NCBI GenBank assembly: GCA_001931875.2
Contig: MSJH02000355.1
Location: forward strand, 1 to 13,508
DNA length: 13,508 bases
Direction: 5' to 3'
DNA from: Byssochlamys sp. IMV 00236
Taxonomy: Eukaryota; Ascomycota; Eurotiomycetes; Eurotiales; Thermoascaceae
Both the position numbers and the translations under genes were made by a program. The notes beneath the pieces are model-generated. The model had not been told where the DNA came from. It searched no databases and saw nothing but the letters and a program-made list of their open reading frames with translations. Shown here one piece after another: positions 8,601 through 13,508 of the stretch; within the stretch, counting starts at the first letter, position 1; the number at the start of each line of letters is the position of its first letter.

Positions 8601-10960
8601 TTATTGTATAGAGCATTGACAGTACATTGGACGTCCTGTCGCCTTTTCTTCTTGGTCATTCTCTTCATCACGAGTATTTACACGGCCATAAGTTGTCATG
8701 GCAATCAAAGGCATATTTATATGAAATTTTTCAAGAGATATCCTTTTTGCTGTTGATGTATAACTTTCATCTACACTATGAGACCGTTTGATGCCTAGAG
8801 AGGGAATGAGATAAGCGCAAAAAAACAGAGAGAGAGAGAGATGGGTTAATGTTTTACCTGTTTCAGGTATCATGTGAGCTGTATCATCATCATCATCATC
8901 ATGATCCGTTTGTTCGTTCTTTTGCTTGATTGATTCCCAATGACCAAGGTTAGAATTGAGTTGATCAACAGCAAATGATATTTCCTTGGTAACCATAGAT
9001 AGACTTTTAAATAGGTCAAGAGCGACAAATTGAATGAAATTGATTTGAGAATCCTCCAAGGCGATTGAATCATCACTGGCTGGAGATACGGCAATACCAA
9101 ATTCTTTTTCCAAGTTTCCTTGGGCTGCGAATTCGTCCACAAGAAGTTTTGCCCATTGTTGACTGTGTTGAAACGCTCTGGCCTATATTAAAAAACAAGT
9201 AAATCACTTTATAAAAATGTGATCAACTCTCTTTTCTTACAACGTTACTAATGTCGGCACATTTTATAAGTGCGCTGCATAATAAGATGCGTTCCTTTTC
9301 TGCTGTGGAACGATTCAGCTGATTTAAATCAATGCTGTGTAATCTCTTTGCTTGCTCCTTGATTTTATCGACATATTCGTTATGCAGTGCCATATCTGTT
9401 GACAAGATGCTTGAAATAATGATTTTTCTGAAATCTATCAACAAGTTTAGATTTGAATTATGGTTGTATTATTTATTTTACCACGATAGCATGCAGGTGA
9501 TACTTGGCTCACGCGTTTATCGATGCCATGTTTACTCAGTAATTGAAACAATGTTACAGAGTGTAAGCTCTCTAGGACGGATTGATCGTTGTATAGTATA
9601 GCGAGTGGATTGGACGTATTGATCTAAACAAAAACATGAATATGACAAAAATAAAGTAAACATGTAAATTACCAAAAACATATTGTTTACGCCAGGATGA
9701 GCTGCATCATGACCAATAGCAGCAATGAGTAAAGCAAAGATATCATAAAGGGAAAGTAAATCCTGGGGTCTGACTATATCACTTTTTGATTTGTTTGTAA
9801 AAGGGAGTAAACCAAGTTCGGATAGCATGTAAAATAGACACTGTAGTACATCGACAGCATGAGCAAAGTTATGATAGGGGTTATCGTTATGATAAACGCT
9901 GGCTAAATCAATAATAAAGTCATATAATTGATCTACAGTAATAGAGATGAGATGGTGCATTGAATATATTTTAATTACCTTTTAGATTTAGGCTTGATAA
10001 CTCAGGCAAAGATAATAATTGATCAAAGACAAGATAAGCGGAATGAATCAAATCTTGTTCAGTCAAGTCAAATGGATTAAAATTCCAAGTACATAAATTT
10101 GATAAAAGTTCCAATGATCGTTTCCTAATGAGTTGATTAGAATATGAATATAGAAATACACCTTTTTTTTTAATTTTAATTTACTTTGAAATAGAAGGGT
10201 ATTTGTTAATGGATTGATGGTTTGAATAAAGGTTCATCATGACTTTCGGCATACTATAAATAATAAAGATGAGTCATTATAAAACATGAGCTATTTTCTT
10301 ACTTGTAAAAAGTCATTTCTTTTATACGTTGATAGAGTGGACTATGGTGCATTTTCAAATCGGGTTGATTTCGGTGTATTTTCTATTTAAAAATAAGGTT
10401 ATTATTGTACACAGTATAAAGTGATGAAGTTACCAGGAACAATGTTTTTATGACATCCAAATGAAGTGGTTTTATTAAATAATCTACAGCACCGGCCTGA
10501 ATACAATCCATCATTGTGTGTGTATGATGATGCTTTGAACAAACTATATATATTTAAATGGTGAGTTTTATAAAGTACTTATTTTATTTTACTTACCAAT
10601 AACTGGTATACTTGCCGATATATCGCGTACTACTCTTTGAATAAGATTGACGGGTGTATGATCGAGTGTAGAAGGTAAAGTCAGTTCATCATCATCTTGT
10701 TTATAAATTATCGCGTCTAAATCAATCAGGAAGAGTGTGGGATGATTATTTTTACTAATCTCTTTTGCTCTTTCAATCGCCTCTTGTTCATCATGTTCAA
10801 CATAGACTAGTCTCTTTTTTAATATCTTGTATAAATTATTACTATTATTATTACCTTTGCCAAATATTGATTCTAATGATTGTTGATCCTGATCATCATC
10901 TTGGATGACAAAGGGTCTAAAAGGGTATAATAATACTATCGAACAATCAGATGGCTCCAT
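8601..10960 (-). CDS. Receiver-domain class I cyclic-nucleotide phosphodiesterase (RegA/PDE8-like)
   Basis: Hydrolyses 3',5'-cyclic nucleotides, presumably cAMP, and so would damp PKA signalling. The model has ten exons: 10960-10597, 10543-10434, 10382-10303, 10253-10185, 10124-9979, 9932-9673, 9623-9482, 9434-9241, 9182-8858 and 8794-8601, giving 1884 nt and 627 residues. The nine introns are 46-63 nt. The start is fixed by an in-frame TGA nine bases upstream. Residues 1-160 look like a response-regulator receiver: LFLIDLDAI with candidate phospho-Asp D80, S124 in the switch position, and DYLIKPL with K146. The acidic pair normally after strand 1 is not evident. The catalytic domain (about 205-540) has YHNFAH (catalytic H277, metal ligand H281), GHDAAHPGVNN (H331, D332), KCADISN (D451) and the substrate-purine Gln in SQINFI (Q501). 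A D6 stretch (550-555) and a basic C-tail follow. No PAS domain or membrane segment is seen. Substrate preference is inferred from family. Confidence 0.95.
8795..8857 (-). other. In-frame, stop-free last intron of phosphodiesterase gene
   Basis: This 63-nt segment has a GTAAAA donor, a strong (CT)n pyrimidine tract and a TAG acceptor. It is a multiple of three and has no stop in the reading frame, so retention would insert 21 residues between T563 and the C-tail. I call it an intron because of the pyrimidine tract and because the encoded insert is hydrophobic low complexity (LSLSLFF). Whether both forms exist cannot be decided from DNA. Confidence 0.7.
8883..8905 (-). repeat. GAT triplet repeat coding for Asp6
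   Basis: A run of GAT codons on the minus strand encodes six aspartates (residues 550-555), just after the catalytic domain of the phosphodiesterase. It is an in-frame microsatellite in a probably disordered linker. Confidence 0.8.
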
Positions 10961-11056
10961 ACAAATTCAATATCCTTATTGCCGCGTTGTGTGTGTGTAC
11001 AAGATTGAAAAAAATAAATAAAAAAAAAATTATAGAAAAAAAGAGGGGGGGTCGAT

Positions 11057-11064
11057 GTGAGAAA
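11057..11064 (+). promoter_or_regulatory. Candidate CSL binding site (GTGAGAAA)
   Basis: GTGAGAAA fits the GTGRGAA consensus of CSL proteins and lies about 100 bp upstream of the phosphodiesterase ATG. It is embedded in a purine-rich tract of GAGAAAG repeats, so a chance match is quite possible. Confidence 0.25.
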
Positions 11065-11137
11065 GAGAGAAAGAAAAAAAGAGAGAGAAAATAAATAAAA
11101 AAAGGTACTCCTTATTTGTTTATGTGTGCCTATTTAC

Positions 11138-11143
11138 CACGTG
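11138..11143. promoter_or_regulatory. CACGTG E-box in phosphodiesterase promoter
   Basis: A palindromic CACGTG, the core recognised by many fungal bHLH factors, 178 bp upstream of the phosphodiesterase ATG. It sits in a locally GC-richer patch (11136-11160) within AT-rich DNA. Confidence 0.4.
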
Positions 11144-11259
11144 GCAGTGGCCCGGACATGCTTTGAAACCAAATAGGTCCGTGCTACTTTTTTGATATTC
11201 ACACTTTTTTTCTACTTATTTTTTCTGGCTTACTTTTTATGTTATTTTATTCCATTCTT

Positions 11260-11265
11260 TTTATT
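11260..11265 (-). terminator. Candidate poly(A) signal of kinase gene
   Basis: TTTATT on the plus strand reads AATAAA on the minus strand, about 87 nt past the kinase stop codon. The spacing is typical for a fungal 3' UTR, but the hexamer is common in such AT-rich sequence. Confidence 0.4.
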
Positions 11266-11339
11266 TAAAAAGTATAATGAACACAAACTTTGGTCAGTGT
11301 AACTTTACAAACATGAAGCTAGAATTTCATTGAAATCGC

Positions 11340-11345
11340 CACGTG
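11340..11345. promoter_or_regulatory. Second CACGTG E-box, beside kinase stop
   Basis: A second CACGTG palindrome begins 7 bp beyond the kinase stop codon, about 380 bp upstream of the phosphodiesterase start. By eye this and the copy at 11138 are the only CACGTG sites in the window, and both fall in the same spacer. Confidence 0.35.
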
Positions 11346-11351
11346 AGGACT

Positions 11352-13333
11352 TTACCAAGCAGAGCCATGAGAAGCACCTGCACTTCCTACAGCCGATGTT
11401 CCAGTGTAGCTTTCACCCATGTGTTCATTAGCAGGATTATAAGTAAATCCAGCAAATTGTTCTTGCATCGTACTTGATATTTGTGATTCATCTACAAGAG
11501 ATTCTTGAGGTGCCTCTGATGTAAATTCATCATCAAAGTTTTGGGTGTCATAGGCTGATTCAACCGATGGCTTATAAGGTGGCTGAAGTTTCTTTTGGTT
11601 CAATTTACGCCAGTCAATACTTGCAAAAAAGGGATGATTCTTGATCTCTTCTGATCCATTATTACCTAATCTTTCATTAGGATCACGGGTTAAAAGCTAT
11701 TGTAAACGTGTTAATAATAATAATATGACAAAAAACACAACTTACTCCTCTCAAAAGACTTCTTGCCTCGGCTGACATGTCATCAGGAAACCGTAATTCA
11801 TCTTGAAGAATCTTTCGGTACATCTCATTTGTATTTTCATCATAAAAGGGTGGTAATCCAGTCATCATCTCATAAAGTAACACACCTAATGTCCACCAGT
11901 CTACTGTCTTGGTATATCCTTGCCCAAGTAATAGCTCAGGTGCAAGGTACTCTGGTGTACCACAAAATGTATTCGTACGCTCATTTTCACTCATGTTTAA
12001 CTTGCAAAGACCAAAATCACACAAGGCAATATGTCCATTGTAATCAATCAAGATATTCTCTGGTTTAAGATCACTTTTGTTGTATTAGTAAGTCCATCAT
12101 CTATCATCCAAGTCACTTACCGATAGACAACATTAAAGTCATGAAGACATTCTAATGCGCTCAGGAGTTCCGCTGTATAAAATCGAGACCTCTCTTCACT
12201 GAATTTGCCTTCTAATTGTAAATGATGAAACAGTTCACCTCCATTAATAAAAGCCAAGACGAGATACAGCTTATCTGGACTTTGGAAGGCAAACTTGAGA
12301 GGAACGATGAATGGATTTCTAATCTGGGCTAATACTGTCTTCTCTGCCATCGTATGCGTTACTTCTGATCGAGAAATGATACGCGATTTACGAAGTACTT
12401 TCATAGCATAAATTCGATTCGTATCCTTCTTACGTACAACGTAAACCTAAAGCGTGGTTAATTCTATATCATCACTTTTCTTCTCTTTTTTTTTTTTTTT
12501 TTTTTTTTTACCTTTCCAAAGCTACCTCTTCCAATCACTCTCAACAGTTCAAATGAATCAAATGTAATAGGTGCACTTTGCTATCAAATAGGTTAATATA
12601 AACATGAGATTGTCTAATTCATATCTCACCTGCTGTGGTCTATAACAGAGTTGGATATGCATCATACCCGTGCCACCAACAATGTTCAAGACTTGATCTT
12701 CAATCTTGGTTGAACCAAAGTTGGGTTGAATCTTGACACCTCCAAGGAAGAAATCATTTGTTGTACGAGATGTACTCTCTCCTTGAGTAGGAGGATGACG
12801 CATATAGATTGAAATGGATACCTCTGAGCTACGAGAAACATCGCTATAAAAGGGAAGTCAGCAACCATGTTCTCCTCCTTATTAATTAGATATTTTACAA
12901 GTTGGCTCGGTGTTGATAAATGGGATTTGCTGTATCTCCTCCCAAGGCGTCAATTAATATTTCATTCTTATCAAATTCTAATACAACATAGGGTAGCCAC
13001 CAGTTTTGTTTACGAGTAAGAGAATCACGGTTGCGGTTCTGATGAACAGGTTGAGGTGGAACAGAAGGTAATGTAATATTTGCAGGTGGACTAATGCCTC
13101 GAGCTTCACATACGCGAATCAATAAGACACCATTCTTGGGTTCATTTGTACTAGATGATTGTGATGATGAACTGGTATTCGCAGTCTTATTGTTTATGAT
13201 TGTGTTATTGGCTGTAATTGTATTGTTCGTTTCCTTATTTCCTATTGTTATTGTTATTATTATTAAAGGGTCTTTTATTTCACTTTTTTTTTCTTGTTTT
13301 ACTTCTAACACCAGGCAGTTTCCATGAATTCAT
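11352..13333 (-). CDS. ypk1: AGC protein kinase, Ypk1/Gad8 (SGK-like) type with C2-like N-terminus
   Basis: A Ser/Thr kinase of the AGC family. Ypk1/Gad8 enzymes act downstream of TORC2 and PDK1 in membrane-stress and lipid homeostasis. The model has seven exons: 13333-13303, 13241-12899, 12843-12630, 12580-12512, 12446-12121, 12073-11746 and 11696-11352, giving 1656 nt and 551 residues. The six introns are 47-65 nt. A C2-like region (about 48-195) includes GVLLIRVCEARG, LPYVVLEFDKNE and FDVSRSSEVSISIYMRHP. The kinase domain has GRGSFG (213-218), K235, E254, YRDLKPEN (D329), DFG (D347), and TFCGTPEYLAPE with T-loop T363. The AGC tail has S503 in the turn-motif position and hydrophobic motif FAGFTY (518-523, T522). 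All catalytic residues are present. Length fits Gad8 (569) better than Ypk1 (680). The tail motifs favour Ypk1/Gad8 over Sch9/Sck, but Sch9-type kinases also carry a C2 domain and remain the main alternative. The least certain part is the 31-nt first exon. Confidence 0.92.
12486..12509 (-). repeat. A24 tract inside kinase intron 4
   Basis: 24 consecutive T on the plus strand are read as A24 in the transcript, directly after the GT donor (12511-12510) of kinase intron 4. It occupies over a third of the 65-nt intron and is prone to length change. Confidence 0.85.
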
Positions 13334-13508
13334 TTTTAAAAATAAAGAAAAGAGTAAAAGAAGAAGAAGAAGAAATGAAATAAATAAATTTTACAAATAA
13401 GGAGGAAGTAAGGCTACACACATTTAATCTCAGATAGTTGTTGTTGTTGTTGTTGTTGTAAAGAGTAGTTGTTTCTCCCTCTTCTCTCCTTAGAGAAAGC
13501 TATTATTT
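13334..13508 (-). promoter_or_regulatory. Kinase 5' flank with CTT and CAA repeats
   Basis: Sequence upstream of the kinase ATG. On the coding strand it carries a CT/CTT-rich stretch (about 13347-13380) and a (CAA)n run (plus-strand GTT repeat 13437-13459). An in-frame TAA at 13393-13391 separates the ATG from anything further upstream. The CAA repeat may lie in an unstructured 5' leader. The transcription start is not visible and the gene's promoter may run past the window. Confidence 0.45.
13437..13459. repeat. GTT/CAA triplet microsatellite
   Basis: Seven GTT units plus a partial one on the plus strand, CAA on the strand of the kinase transcript. It lies about 100 bp before the kinase ATG. 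The in-frame stop between it and the ATG argues against it coding for the kinase unless another exon is spliced in. Confidence 0.85.

Larger units (their letters stand above)
10961..11351 (-). promoter_or_regulatory. Spacer: phosphodiesterase promoter and kinase 3' end
   Basis: A 391-bp spacer between two minus-strand genes. Next to the phosphodiesterase ATG lies a long purine tract on the plus strand (11008-11104), that is, a CT-rich leader on the coding strand. Further upstream are two CACGTG palindromes and a GTGAGAAA sequence, listed separately. The kinase poly(A) signal lies at about 11260. No open reading frame is supported. Confidence 0.6.

Noticed and set aside
9332..9601. Plus-strand open frame opposite phosphodiesterase exons 7-8
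   Set aside because: It is antisense to a confirmed PDE domain region with clear metal-binding motifs.
11763..12068. Plus-strand open frame opposite kinase exon 6
   Set aside because: It is antisense to the DFG and T-loop segment of the kinase.
13094..13400. Plus-strand hydrophobic open frames opposite the kinase N-terminus
   Set aside because: They arise from the complement of an Asn/Thr/Ser-rich coding stretch (AAT/ACA codons) and adjacent purine tracts.

Overview
This window is nuclear DNA of a filamentous fungus, most likely an early-diverging Mucoromycota/Mucorales species. The evidence is AT-rich intergenic DNA, many short GT-AG introns (46-65 nt), CT-rich tracts just upstream of start codons, a decayed Tc1/mariner-type transposase of the kind common in Mucorales, and three genes whose products match fungal or opisthokont regulatory families. 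The species cannot be named from sequence alone.

Layout. Positions 1-4972 are gene-poor: a T57 homopolymer, a broken DD34E transposase (91-1131, +), a stretch with short coding-like pieces but no identifiable gene, and a probable frameshifted relic on the minus strand (about 3276-2919). Positions 4973-8272 (+) hold a five-exon gene for a 1020-residue CSL (CBF1/Su(H)/Lag-1, RBPJ-like) transcription factor. It converges on a ten-exon gene (10960-8601, -) for a 627-residue class I cyclic-nucleotide phosphodiesterase with an N-terminal receiver-like domain, a RegA/PDE8-type arrangement. Upstream of that, in the same orientation, lies a seven-exon gene (13333-11352, -) for a 551-residue AGC protein kinase of the Ypk1/Gad8 (SGK-like) type with an N-terminal C2-like region. 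I reconstructed all splice junctions by reading frame, GT/AG sites and family motifs. In each gene the exon lengths sum to a whole number of codons.

How they might work together. All three genes are signalling or regulatory: a DNA-binding factor, an enzyme that lowers cAMP (and so PKA activity), and a TORC2/PDK1-dependent kinase. The 391-bp spacer between kinase and phosphodiesterase carries two palindromic CACGTG E-boxes and one GTGAGAAA sequence that fits the CSL consensus, so a regulatory link between the neighbours can be tested. Nothing here shows that the genes form a dedicated system. No RNA gene, CRISPR array or complete mobile element was seen.

Most notable: the receiver-phosphodiesterase fusion in a fungus, the strongly expanded fungal CSL protein, an in-frame, stop-free last intron in the phosphodiesterase gene, and a tiny first coding exon in the kinase gene.
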